Assembly (NCBI RefSeq): GCF_003207855.1
Contig: NZ_NKTZ01000001.1
Location: forward strand, 248,001-312,000
Direction of reading: 5' to 3'
Source: Komagataeibacter rhaeticus
GTDB lineage: Bacteria; Pseudomonadota; Alphaproteobacteria; Acetobacterales; Acetobacteraceae
DNA length: 64,000 bases
The notes beneath the pieces were generated by a model. It worked only from the letters and a program-made list of their open reading frames with translations, was not told the DNA's origin and did not search any database. A program made the translations under genes and the position numbers. Positions 26,209 through 34,949 of this stretch are shown piece by piece; positions within the stretch are counted from its first letter, which is position 1, and the number at the start of each line of letters is the position of its first letter.

Positions 26209-26945
26209 AGCCATTTTTCCCCGTTCGCGCGGGTAATGGTGTGGGTGAGCGGGCAGCCGATCAGCACCAGCGTGCTCATATCCACCTGTTCGGGGTCGGC
26301 ATGGGCAATATCGGTCAGGATCACGCGCTCATCCGCACGCCCTATGGCGCGGGCAAACGCTACCGGCACCGTGCCGGGCAGGATGGTACGCAGCAGGGCA
26401 AATGCCGCGCCCAGCTGGTCCGGCCGGGCCCTTGAACGCGGATTGTAAAGTGCCACGACCAGTCCCGCCCCGGCCGCCGCCGCCAGCCTGCGGTGGACGA
26501 CCTCACGCGGCTTGAGGTTGTCGGACAGTGAAATGACACAGAAATCCCCCCCCAGCGGCGCGCCCAGCCGGGCCGCCGCCGCCAGCACGGCGGACAGGCC
26601 GGGAATGACCGTGACCTCCACCCCGCGCCATGCGGCGGGACCGTGGTCGATGGCCTCGAACACGGCGCTGGCCATGCCGAAGACCCCGGCATCCCCGCCG
26701 GAGACAACCGCCACGGTCCGTCCCGCCAGCGCAAGTTCCACCGCATGGCGCGCGCGGTCCAGTTCCACGCGGTTGTCGCTGGCATGGCGCACCACGTCCG
26801 GCCCGGCTTCAACGCGCGCCACATAGGGGGCGTAGCCGATCAGGTCGGTGGCCTGCGCCAGCGCGGCGTCGGCTTCCGGCGTGCGCTGGGCCGCGTTCCC
26901 CGGGCCAAGCCCCACGACAAAGATCCGCCCGGTCCCGCCCGTCAT
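26172..26945 (-). CDS. cobJ: Precorrin-3B C17-methyltransferase
   Basis: CobJ methylates C17 of precorrin-3B and drives ring contraction to precorrin-4. The 257-residue product has IFVVGLGPGNAAQRTPEA, SGGDAGVFGMAS, PGLSAVLAAAARLGAP and FCVISLSDNLKPR, all diagnostic. The start ATG 26945 overlaps the cobI stop (ATGA). The upstream in-frame extension is the shadow of cobI. It is the last gene of the cobN-G-H-I-J transcript, and its 3' end overlaps that of cobK. Confidence 0.95.
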   Translation of the reverse strand: MTGGTGRIFVVGLGPGNAAQRTPEADAALAQATDLIGYAPYVARVEAGPDVVRHASDNRVELDRARHAVELALAGRTVAVVSGGDAGVFGMASAVFEAIDHGPAAWRGVEVTVIPGLSAVLAAAARLGAPLGGDFCVISLSDNLKPREVVHRRLAAAAGAGLVVALYNPRSRARPDQLGAAFALLRTILPGTVPVAFARAIGRADERVILTDIAHADPEQVDMSTLVLIGCPLTHTITRANGEKWLYTSRSVAAPCA

Positions 26946-27679
26946 CGCGCGCCCTCCCGTCCGGGTACGAGAATGATCGAGAAATAGGGAGCAGGCCCGG
27001 TCATGTCGGCAAGCTTCATGCTGCGCTGCTGCGGCTGGGTCGCGCGTTCGACGTAAATCGCACGCGCCTCCCGTCCCGCAGCACGGAGCGCGCGGCGCAC
27101 TTTTTCCAGGTTGCGGCCCAGCTTCATGATCACGGCGGCATTGGCCTGTTCCAGCCATTGCGTCAGGGCCGCTTCATCCAGCGTGCCGGGAATGACGCAC
27201 AGCACGTCATCGCCATGCACCATGGGGCGCTGTGCCGCCGACCAGCAGCCGCTCATGGCGGTTATGCCGGGCACGATGGTGCATGCGAAGCGTTCATGCA
27301 GCCGGTCGAACACATACATGGCCGAGCCGAACAGGAAGGGATCGCCCTCGCACAGCAGGGCCACGTCCGTGCCGGCCAGCAGGTGGTCGGCCACCTGCCG
27401 GGCGCAGTCATCATAAAAGGCTGCCATGCGCACCAGATAGGCCGGGTCGCTGACCGCGATCTCGGTGGTGAAGGGGTAGGCGAAGCGCAGGGTGGTGGCC
27501 GTGGGGGGCAGCAGGTCGCCCGCGATCTGGCGCGCATGGCCGGGGCGGTCATGGCGGCAGAACCAGGCGATGACCGGGCTTTCACGTAAGATACGCGCGG
27601 CCTTTACGGTCATGAGTTCCGGGTCCCCCGGACCCATGCCAAGTATGGACAGGCGGCCTGCCTGTGTGCCCTGCGTCAT
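26942..27679 (-). CDS. cobI: Precorrin-2 C20-methyltransferase
   Basis: CobI methylates C20 of precorrin-2 and commits tetrapyrrole flux to cobalamin. The 245-residue product shows LSILGMGPGDPELMTVKA, CEGDPFLFGSAMYVFDRL and PGITAMSGCWSAAQ, the usual methylase landmarks. It overlaps cobH and cobJ by ATGA at either end. The SUMT enzyme (CobA/CysG) that makes its substrate is not in the window. Confidence 0.96.
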   Translation of the reverse strand: MTQGTQAGRLSILGMGPGDPELMTVKAARILRESPVIAWFCRHDRPGHARQIAGDLLPPTATTLRFAYPFTTEIAVSDPAYLVRMAAFYDDCARQVADHLLAGTDVALLCEGDPFLFGSAMYVFDRLHERFACTIVPGITAMSGCWSAAQRPMVHGDDVLCVIPGTLDEAALTQWLEQANAAVIMKLGRNLEKVRRALRAAGREARAIYVERATQPQQRSMKLADMTGPAPYFSIILVPGREGAR

Positions 27680-28317
27680 TCCGCTTCACTCGCCAATGCA
27701 TTGACGGTGGCCGCCGCCATGGCGCTGCCCCCCAGTCGCCCGCGTACGATGATGAAGGGCAGGTCGCCAAATTCCGCCAGGGCTTCCTTGGATTCGGCAG
27801 CGCCCACAAAACCCACCGGCATGCCGATTACGGCCGCCGGGCGGGGTGCGCCCGCGCGGAGCATTTCCAGCAGGTGGAACAGTGCGGTCGGCGCATTGCC
27901 AATGGCCACCACGGCATCCTTCAGGTCATCGCCCCACAGGTCCATGGCGGCGGCCGAGCGGGTATTGCCGATTGCCTTCGCGATTGCGGGCGTACGCGGG
28001 TCACGCAGCGTGCAGATGACCGGGTTGTCAGCCGGCAGGCGCGCGCGGGTCACGCCATGGGCCACCATGTTGGCATCACACAGCACGGGCCTGCCCGCCA
28101 GCAGGGCGGCGCGTGCGCGGGTAACGAAATCGGGCGACATGCGGATGGATTTCGCCACGTCCACCATGCCGCAGGCGTGGATGATGCGTACGACCACGCG
28201 GGCCTCGGCCTCGGTCAGTCCGTCCAGATCGGCCTCGGCGCGGATGATGGCGAAGGACCGGGCATAAATGGCCGCGCCATCGTGGATGTAATCGTACGGT
28301 TCCGTCTGCGGGGTCAT
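27676..28317 (-). CDS. cobH: Precorrin-8X methylmutase
   Basis: CobH moves the C11 methyl to C12, turning precorrin-8X into hydrogenobyrinate. The 213-residue product includes YIHDGAAIYARSFAIIRAEAD, VRIIHACGMVD with the catalytic histidine, and NAPTALFHLLEML and GMPVGFVGAAESKEAL near the C-terminus. Start is ATG 28317, overlapping the cobG stop (ATGA); its own stop overlaps the cobI start. Confidence 0.96.
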   Translation of the reverse strand: MTPQTEPYDYIHDGAAIYARSFAIIRAEADLDGLTEAEARVVVRIIHACGMVDVAKSIRMSPDFVTRARAALLAGRPVLCDANMVAHGVTRARLPADNPVICTLRDPRTPAIAKAIGNTRSAAAMDLWGDDLKDAVVAIGNAPTALFHLLEMLRAGAPRPAAVIGMPVGFVGAAESKEALAEFGDLPFIIVRGRLGGSAMAAATVNALASEAE

Positions 28318-29549
28318 GCCGGTCGTGTTCTCCCGTTGGGGTGGGTGGCGTCGTAGGCGGGCGGGGTCCATGCCCGCAGGATCTGCTGTATCTGTGCCAG
28401 CGAAAGCCCGCTGTCTACAGGTGTATCGTCCGCCCGGCCATGCGGGCACAGGCTGTAGCCATCCGTTCCGGCCACCAGCGTCAGGTCCGTCGGGGCGGGA
28501 TGGGCGCAGCCCTTGGTGCAGCCCGAAACATGCAGGCGCATGGATGCAGGCAGGTCCGGGGCCAGGTACAGGGCATCGGCAATCACGTCACGCGGCGCGC
28601 AGCCGCAGCCGCGCGCGCCAATGCACGCCCATATGCGCAGGCGCGGATCGGCCGGGTCGGTTATCAGGCCGGTCTGGGGCGGTGGCGTTGTGCAGTGTTC
28701 GAATATGATCGATCGCCACGGGGCAATGCGCATCTGGCCGTTGCCCCGGTCCGTGCACCACCGGGCCATGTCATCCAGCAGGTCAGCGCTGATCGGGCCG
28801 GGCGGCAGGACAGCACCCATGGCGTGGCCGGGCAGGGGGCCTGCCAGCGGGGGCGGTTCATGGCGTTCCTGCGGTGCCGGTTGTGTTGCATCCAGCACGC
28901 CAAGGATTGCAAGGGCGGCATCGGCCTGCGTCGGGTCACGTAGCGGACGGGCGGGCGCATCCAGCGCTGCCAGCGCATGGGCAAGTGCCAGGACCATTTC
29001 CACCCCTGACATTCCGGTGCAGGGCCACGCCCGTGCGCCACAGATGACCAGCCAGCCCGCTCCGCTGGCGCGCAGCGTGATATCCGCCCGTAGCGTGCCG
29101 GTGGGCACGTAGCCCCCGCATTCCACCGCAATCACGAATTTGGCGGGCAGGCCGCACAGGGTGGTGGCACCGGCAAGGGCGGCATCCAGCGCGCGGATGA
29201 CATCCGGCGCATTGGGGGCGGCGCGCGGGTCGATCCCGGCCAGTGGCGAGAGCAGCAGGCCGCGCCGGGCCTCGGTCGCGGCATCCGTGCTGGCCAGTCC
29301 CGCCACCTGCATGTCACGGGCAAAGGCACGGGCACTGTCCGGTGTCAGGCCACGCAGTTGCAGGTTGCCCCGGCTGGTCAGTTCGATCAGCCCGTTGCCG
29401 TGCGTCCGGGCCGCCCGGGCAATGGCATGCGCCTGCTGGCCCGACAGGCGGCCAAGCGGCGGGCGCACGCGCACCAGCCAGCCATCGGCGGCTTCCATGG
29501 GGGTATGCAGGCCGGGGCACCAGCCGCGCACGCCGGGGGGTGCGGTCAT
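28314..29549 (-). CDS. cobG: Precorrin-3B synthase (iron-sulfur monooxygenase)
   Basis: CobG is the oxygen-dependent enzyme that hydroxylates C20 and forms the gamma-lactone of precorrin-3B, the hallmark of the aerobic pathway. The 411-residue product resembles sulfite/nitrite reductases: a ferrodoxin-like half with GLIELTSRGNLQLRGL, and cysteines for a 4Fe-4S cluster in CIGARGCGC and SGCTKGCAHP. A CobG here means the ring contraction uses O2, as suits an obligate aerobe. ATG 29549 overlaps the cobN stop. Confidence 0.92.
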   Translation of the reverse strand: MTAPPGVRGWCPGLHTPMEAADGWLVRVRPPLGRLSGQQAHAIARAARTHGNGLIELTSRGNLQLRGLTPDSARAFARDMQVAGLASTDAATEARRGLLLSPLAGIDPRAAPNAPDVIRALDAALAGATTLCGLPAKFVIAVECGGYVPTGTLRADITLRASGAGWLVICGARAWPCTGMSGVEMVLALAHALAALDAPARPLRDPTQADAALAILGVLDATQPAPQERHEPPPLAGPLPGHAMGAVLPPGPISADLLDDMARWCTDRGNGQMRIAPWRSIIFEHCTTPPPQTGLITDPADPRLRIWACIGARGCGCAPRDVIADALYLAPDLPASMRLHVSGCTKGCAHPAPTDLTLVAGTDGYSLCPHGRADDTPVDSGLSLAQIQQILRAWTPPAYDATHPNGRTRPA

Positions 29550-32500
29550 GGTGCCAGGTCCAGCAGCATGGCGGCGCTGTTGGCGCGCGGGCGCCACAGG
29601 TCGCGGCGCAGGGCATCGGCCATCAGGCGGCGGATGGCATCACGCGCGTCGGGGTTGGTGTCCAGCAGGAAGGCATCCATCTGCGGATCGTCCAGCACGG
29701 CGGCGAAGGTCAGGTCGAACTGCCTGTCAAGCCGGGTGGGCAGGGTGGCCGCAAAGCCGTGCAGGGCCTCAACGGTGCGGGCAATCTCGGCCGCGCCCCG
29801 GTAGCCATGGCGGCGCATGCCCGCGAGCCATGCCGGATTGGCTAGCCGCCCGCGTACTACACGTGCCACTTCCTGCGCGGTGGTACGCAGGCGGGGGGCG
29901 TCAGGGCGCGAGGTATCGCCATGCAGCAGGCGGGGCATGTTGCCCAGCATGGCGGCGGCGGCGGCCATGCCGCCTTCATGGGTGGCGGTCTCCACGCTTT
30001 CCAGTATGTCGGTTTCCGCGTTGTCCTGCACATGCAGCACGATGGCGGCCTGTGCCATGCGCGCGGCCAGCAGGTCGGGCGCCTGCGTGCCCTCGCGGTT
30101 GCCGCCATAAGCCCATGCGGAGCCGTTCAGCCAGGCCCTGCCCAGTTCGTCACTGGCCTGCCATGCGCCATTTGCCAGCACATCTTCCACTCCGGTGCCA
30201 TAGGTGCCCGGTGCCGCGCCAAACATGCGCGCCGTGGCCGCCTGTCGCGCGTTCCCCTCCAGCCCCGCCGTGCTGGCGGCCAGCGGGTTCAGGTCGGGGG
30301 CTTCGGAAGTGCGGGCCGCAATGGCCTGCACCGCCTGTTCGAACAGCGCGATCTGGCCGGGAAAGGCATCGCGAAACAGGCCCGACAGGCGTAGCGTCAC
30401 ATCCACGCGCGGGCGGTCAAGTTCCGCCATGGGAATGATCTCGATGCCCGTAACCCGCCCCGAAGCCTGATCCCAGACCGGCTTTACCCCCATCAGCAGC
30501 AGGGCGAGGGCCAGGTCCTCGCCGCCGGTGCGCAGGCTGGCCGAACCCCACAGGTCGATCACCAGGCCGCGCAGCGGTTCGCCCTGATCCTGCAGATGGC
30601 CTTCCAGCAGCAGTGCGGCGGTGCGCTGCGCCAGAACCAGTGCCGAGCGGGTGGGGATGGCGCGCGGGTCCATGGCATACAGGTTGCGCCCCGTGGGCAG
30701 CACGTCCGCCCGCCCGCGCGTGGGGGCACCGGCGGGGCCTGCGGGGATGAAGCGCCCGTCCAGTGCCGCCAGAAGGGCACGGCTTTCCGCCTGCCCGCAG
30801 GCATGTAGCCGGGCCGGGATGTCCGCCGGGGCCTGCGTGCCGCAGGAGCGGGCGATGGTGCGGGCCAGTTCCGCCATGTGCGGCGCGGGACGGCCAAAGA
30901 CATGCAGCCCGTCGCGGATCTGCAGGTCCTTCACGTCACACAGATAGGCATCAAGGCGGGCAAGGGCCTCGTCCTCGTCCGCTGTCCGGTCCACGCCGCT
31001 TTCGCCCAGCAGGCCAAGGCTGTCGGCGCGTTGCAGGATCTCGCCCCGCAGGATGGCGCCCCGCCTGCGGTCCAGCCCGTCGGCTGCGGCATATTCATCA
31101 ATCAGGCGTTCCAGTTCGCCCGTGTCATTGCCCGCATGGCCCGCCGCCATGATGGGGGGGGTGAGGTGCCCGATAGTGACGGCCCCCAGCCTGCGCCGCG
31201 CGGCCGCCGCCTCGCCGGGGTTGTTGACAATGAAGGGATAGATGACCGGCATCCCGCCCACCAGCACCGAAGGCCAGCACCCCGCCGAAGGTGCCGCCGC
31301 CTTGCCCGGCAGCCATTCCAGCGTGCCATGCGTGCCCAGATGCACCATGGCGTCCAGCATCAGGGTGTTTTGCAACCACAGGTAGAAGGCCACATAGGCA
31401 TGGCGTGGGGGTGTATCGGGGTCATGGTAGCCGCCATGCCGGTCGGTGGTCGTGCCGCGATCGGGCTGTAGCGCCAGAAGGATATGCCCCGGTTGCACAT
31501 GGCGCAGGTAGAACTGGCCATCGGTGCAGGCGGGGTCCGTCTCCGGCGCGCCCCAGCAGGCTTCAAGTTCTGCCTGTAGCGCGGGCGGCAGGTCCGCCAG
31601 CCAGTTTTTGTATGTGGCAACGGACACGAAGGGCCGGGCAGGCGCGCGGGCCAGTGCATGGGCCAGCTCGTCCGCCGTTGGCAGGGGAAGGCTGCCCGTA
31701 TCGTAACCCGCGCCGTGCAGCAGGTGCATGATGTGTTCAAGGCTTGCAAGACTGTCCAGCCCCACCGCATGGGCCGCCTGCCCGGTGGGGGCCCCCTGCG
31801 CGCCGGGATAGTCGGACAGCACGATGCCCACCCGCCGCCCGGCAGCCGGCCTGTGGCCCAGCCGCGCCCAGCCTGCCGCGCGCGCGCAGGTCAGTTCCAC
31901 GCCCTGCGGGTAGGGCACATGGCGTGCGGGCAGGCCGGGTGTGGTTTCTTCCTTGAAGGAAATGGGGAAGGCGGGAATCCGCCCGTCCAGTTCAGGCAGC
32001 ACGACCTGCATGGCCAGATCGGCCTGCGACAGGCCGCGCACGCTGTCGCGCCATAAGGTATAGGGAATGCCGGGCTGCTGGACCTGCAGCACCGGCACCC
32101 CGGCCAGGTCAAGCGGGGAGACGTTCTCCACGCCCGTGCGGGCGGAAAAGAAGGTGGCGTTGATGATCACATCAGGCGGTGCCGCCGCAAGGCGGGCGGC
32201 AAGGACACGCATGGATGCCGCATCCTTGAGCGAGGTGACATAGACAAGGTCCACCCCCATGCCGTGGCATGCCAGTCCGGCCGCCAGCGCCATGATGGGG
32301 TCGATATCCGACGCCAGCAGGTGCGCGCGGTAGAACACCACCATCGCGCGCAGCGGCAGGGCAGCATCAGCCGCCTGCAGCAGCCCGGCTGGTGGCAGGG
32401 GTTCGGGGGGCGTGTTCTCGTCCGGCCCGCACCCGGCCAGATGCGCCATGAGCCGCAGGGCGGTAGCCATGTTGGCTGCCCCACCCGCGCGCAGCAGCGC

Positions 32501-32917
32501 ATCAAGGCGGGCGCGGACGGGTTCATCCACGGTGGAAAGTGCGGCAAGGCGCGGGTCATCGCGCCCGTCGCCTGCAACAAAGGCCAGCGGGATGCGGGCC
32601 TGCTGGCAGGCGCGGGCCAGTTCCTCCGCCCCGTAGCGCCAGTATTCCACCCCGCCCAGCAGCCGCACCACCACGCAGCGCGAGTCCATGATGGTATCGG
32701 CCACATACAGGTCGATGGACATGGGGTGCAGCAGGCAGGACAGGTTGGCGCTGCGCAGGCTGGCGGCCGGTGCGCCCCCTGCGGCATGCGCCGCGTTCAG
32801 GCACAGGAGGTCACTGTCGGAAAAGGACAGGAACACGATATCGGCCGGGGCATGCCCCAGGTCCTGCGCCTGATCGCCGTCATCCAGCGTGCGGATTTCG
32901 CGTGCCAGCAGATGCAT
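29546..32917 (-). CDS. cobN: Cobaltochelatase subunit CobN
   Basis: CobN is the large subunit of the ATP-dependent CobNST chelatase that inserts cobalt into hydrogenobyrinic acid a,c-diamide. The 1123-residue product is somewhat shorter than the usual 1250 or more. It has the family motifs VVVRLLGGVEYWRYG near the start, YPGAQGAPTG, HLGTHGTLEWLPGK and YAMDPRAIPT. Start is ATG 32917. It opens the cobN-G-H-I-J run. A repeat and 136 bases separate it from cobW on the same strand, so it may be read through from the riboswitch-controlled transcript or use its own promoter. CobS and CobT are not in the window. Confidence 0.96.
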   Translation of the reverse strand: MHLLAREIRTLDDGDQAQDLGHAPADIVFLSFSDSDLLCLNAAHAAGGAPAASLRSANLSCLLHPMSIDLYVADTIMDSRCVVVRLLGGVEYWRYGAEELARACQQARIPLAFVAGDGRDDPRLAALSTVDEPVRARLDALLRAGGAANMATALRLMAHLAGCGPDENTPPEPLPPAGLLQAADAALPLRAMVVFYRAHLLASDIDPIMALAAGLACHGMGVDLVYVTSLKDAASMRVLAARLAAAPPDVIINATFFSARTGVENVSPLDLAGVPVLQVQQPGIPYTLWRDSVRGLSQADLAMQVVLPELDGRIPAFPISFKEETTPGLPARHVPYPQGVELTCARAAGWARLGHRPAAGRRVGIVLSDYPGAQGAPTGQAAHAVGLDSLASLEHIMHLLHGAGYDTGSLPLPTADELAHALARAPARPFVSVATYKNWLADLPPALQAELEACWGAPETDPACTDGQFYLRHVQPGHILLALQPDRGTTTDRHGGYHDPDTPPRHAYVAFYLWLQNTLMLDAMVHLGTHGTLEWLPGKAAAPSAGCWPSVLVGGMPVIYPFIVNNPGEAAAARRRLGAVTIGHLTPPIMAAGHAGNDTGELERLIDEYAAADGLDRRRGAILRGEILQRADSLGLLGESGVDRTADEDEALARLDAYLCDVKDLQIRDGLHVFGRPAPHMAELARTIARSCGTQAPADIPARLHACGQAESRALLAALDGRFIPAGPAGAPTRGRADVLPTGRNLYAMDPRAIPTRSALVLAQRTAALLLEGHLQDQGEPLRGLVIDLWGSASLRTGGEDLALALLLMGVKPVWDQASGRVTGIEIIPMAELDRPRVDVTLRLSGLFRDAFPGQIALFEQAVQAIAARTSEAPDLNPLAASTAGLEGNARQAATARMFGAAPGTYGTGVEDVLANGAWQASDELGRAWLNGSAWAYGGNREGTQAPDLLAARMAQAAIVLHVQDNAETDILESVETATHEGGMAAAAAMLGNMPRLLHGDTSRPDAPRLRTTAQEVARVVRGRLANPAWLAGMRRHGYRGAAEIARTVEALHGFAATLPTRLDRQFDLTFAAVLDDPQMDAFLLDTNPDARDAIRRLMADALRRDLWRPRANSAAMLLDLAP

Positions 32918-32951
32918 GGTGCCCGCTCTGTTTCCATACCCTTGAAATCAT

Positions 32952-33034
32952 AAAAAAGTTTTTGGTGAAGCTTTTTTCCAAAAAGCTTCGAAGAACGCCG
33001 CCTTTTTGAAAAAGGGGGCACCCAAAAACTTTTA
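32952..33034 (+). repeat. Double-hairpin intergenic repeat, copy 4
   Basis: This is the best-preserved copy: outer arms AAAAGTTTTTGGTG and CACCCAAAAACTTTT, an AAGCTTTTTTCCAAAAAGCTT hairpin, and a second stem in which GGCGGC has changed to GGGGGC. Unlike the other clear copies it lies within a co-directional pair (cobW to cobN), where it could weaken read-through. Confidence 0.85.
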
Positions 33035-33053
33035 TCAGTTGGTTTAAAACATT

Positions 33054-34100
33054 TTATGCCAGCATGCCCGCAATCGCCGCCTGGTCCAGCCCCTTCTGGC
33101 CAATCACCACAAGGCTGCCGCCGCGCGGGCCATCCTGGGGCAGCGGCTGGTCGAACTGGTGGCGGAAGCGGCTGCCCACGCCCTGCACCGCCAGCCGCAT
33201 GGGCTTGCCTGCCACCGTGGCGTAGCCCTTCATGCGCAGGATGTCGTGCTGCTCGGCCACGGTTTTCAGCCGGGTGATGAAATCCTCCACGCTGGCCTGT
33301 TCGGCAACCGGCAGCACGAAGCTCTCGAAATCATCATGCTCGTGCTCGCCGCCCTCGGCATCGTGGTGGGAAGGGCGGGCCGCAAGGTCGTCTTCCGCCG
33401 CCGCATCCAGCCCCAGCAGGATGGCGGGGTCCACCTGCCCGTCGGTCGCGCGCACCACCTTGACCGCGCGCGGGATCTCGGCACGGATCGCGGCTTCCAC
33501 CGCATCGGCCTGTGCGGGGGTCATGAGGTCGGTCTTGTTCAGCACCACCAGATCGGCACACAGGAGCTGGTCCTCGTATACCTCGGCCAGCGGGTTGTCG
33601 TGGTCGAGCGAGGGGTCGGCGGCCTGCTGGCGGGCCACTTCTTCCGGGTCATCGGCAAAGCGGCCGGCGGCCACGGCGGGGCCATCCACCACCGTCACCA
33701 CGCCATCCACCGTCATGCGCGTGCGGATGGTGGGCCAGCCGAATGCCTTGAGCAGCGGCTTGGGCAGGGCCAGGCCCGATGTCTCGATCACGATGTGATC
33801 CGGCGGGCTGGCGCGGTCCAGCAGGGCCTCCATGGTGGGCAGGAAGTCATCCGCCACCGTGCAGCACAGGCAGCCATTGGTCAGTTCCACGATGTCCTCA
33901 TCGCGGCAGCCTTCCACGCCGCAGGCGCGCAGCGTGTCGCCATCAATGCCCAGCGTGCCGAATTCATTGACCACGATGGCAATGCGCCTGCCTTTTGCAT
34001 TGGCCAGGACATGGCGCAGCAGCGTGGTCTTGCCCGCACCCAGAAAGCCGGTGATGACGGTAACGGGCACGCGCGCGCGCGCGGTGGGGGAAGGGGGCAT
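33054..34100 (-). CDS. cobW: CobW-family GTPase / metallochaperone
   Basis: CobW-type G3E GTPases are thought to deliver cobalt to the CobNST chelatase. The 348-residue product has Walker A GFLGAGKTT (18-26), the metal-binding CxCC motif (C77, C79, C80), guanine-specificity NKTD, an acidic-histidine loop (HHDAEGGEHEHDD) and a C-terminal CobW domain (RMKGYATVAGKPMRLAVQGVG). Start is ATG 34100, five bases after the DUF1636 stop; homology begins at once. The B12 riboswitch upstream and cobN downstream support the cobalt role over zinc paralogues. Confidence 0.95.
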   Translation of the reverse strand: MPPSPTARARVPVTVITGFLGAGKTTLLRHVLANAKGRRIAIVVNEFGTLGIDGDTLRACGVEGCRDEDIVELTNGCLCCTVADDFLPTMEALLDRASPPDHIVIETSGLALPKPLLKAFGWPTIRTRMTVDGVVTVVDGPAVAAGRFADDPEEVARQQAADPSLDHDNPLAEVYEDQLLCADLVVLNKTDLMTPAQADAVEAAIRAEIPRAVKVVRATDGQVDPAILLGLDAAAEDDLAARPSHHDAEGGEHEHDDFESFVLPVAEQASVEDFITRLKTVAEQHDILRMKGYATVAGKPMRLAVQGVGSRFRHQFDQPLPQDGPRGGSLVVIGQKGLDQAAIAGMLA

Positions 34101-34105
34101 GACGG

Positions 34106-34504
34106 TCAGGCTCCAGAAAAAAGCGATGCGGGAAAGCGGCCGCGCACCATGTCCGACAGGCTGGCGGGGCGGCGTGACGGCATGACGGTGCCACTGCGCG
34201 AGGCGGCATAGGCGGCGGTATAGGCCAGCAGGTCGGCGGCCTTCTCCGGGCCAAGCCGGGCGAGCAGCCAGCCCCATTTGCCGGGGCTGGCCACCACGGC
34301 GGTGCAGCCTTCGTCACAGGCCGCAAGGCAGGACACTTCGTGGATGATGACCTGCGGATTGTCCCGTGCCAGCGCCATGAGCGCATCATGCAACTGCCGC
34401 CCCTGCGGGTTGTCGGATGCGGGCAGCCCACGGCGGCACGTCACACAGACATGCAGGTGAACGGGCGCTGTGCCCGTAGGGTCCGGCTGCGGTGGCGTGG
34501 TCAT
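34106..34504 (-). CDS. DUF1636 metal-binding / thioredoxin-fold ferredoxin-like protein
   Basis: The 132-residue product matches DUF1636 proteins that accompany cobW and cobN. Its cysteines are C20, C23, C59, C63 and C67 (VCVTCRRG and SCLAACDEGC), a spacing like thioredoxin-fold 2Fe-2S ferredoxins. It may carry an electron or a metal for corrin synthesis; the exact job is unknown. GAGGG lies nine bases before ATG 34504. It is the first gene behind the cobalamin riboswitch, about 170 bases downstream of it, and a CTGCCGC/GCGGCAG hairpin (34527-34544) sits just before its ribosome site. Confidence 0.82.
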   Translation of the reverse strand: MTTPPQPDPTGTAPVHLHVCVTCRRGLPASDNPQGRQLHDALMALARDNPQVIIHEVSCLAACDEGCTAVVASPGKWGWLLARLGPEKAADLLAYTAAYAASRSGTVMPSRRPASLSDMVRGRFPASLFSGA

Positions 34505-34671
34505 GGCGGCGTACCCTCAATGCGGTCTGCCGCGCGGGCGGCAGGGTGATGGGGTGCACGGTTGCGGCCCCGCCCGCAGGGCCTGCGTGGCGGTGGCCTG
34601 TCGCGTGCCGGGCACCCCGCCAGCCATGCGATTGGATTCGGTCATGTTCCACGCCGCCCATGGGGCGGTGG

Positions 34672-34892
34672 GAAGGATGGCAGGTCTCCTGGCTTGTGGC
34701 GGAGGGCGAACCCTCCCTTTTCCGGCGGCCTTCCCGGTGCCGCCCTGCGGCGGCAACCAGTGACGCTGCCAGCCCCGTTTTGGGGGCGGGCCGGAAAACA
34801 GCCACCTACAGTTGCGGGGGCAGCGACGGACTTGCCCATGGGCGCACCGTCTTCCCTATTCTCCCCAAGGGGGAACCATCAAGGGCTGGATC
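34672..34892 (-). ncRNA. Cobalamin riboswitch
   Basis: On the minus strand the order and sequences are those of a B12 riboswitch: AGGGAAGACGGTG, then GCTGCCCCCGCAACTGTA, a GTCACTGG variant of the B12 box (near 34757-34764), CGGGAAGG, and the 3' landmark AGCCAGGAGACCTGCC at 34679-34694. It lies in the leader of DUF1636-cobW and should lower their expression when adenosylcobalamin is plentiful. The ends are approximate. No obvious rho-independent terminator follows, so control may act on translation. Confidence 0.93.
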
Positions 34893-34949
34893 TAGACGAT
34901 TGGCCCCCGCGCTGTCAAAGGCACGCGCCGCCATGGGCATGCCGTGCCA

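Noticed and set aside
29140-30438. A long plus-strand frame across cobG and cobN
   Set aside because: Arg/Pro/Ala-rich low-complexity translation; cobG and cobN fully explain the region.
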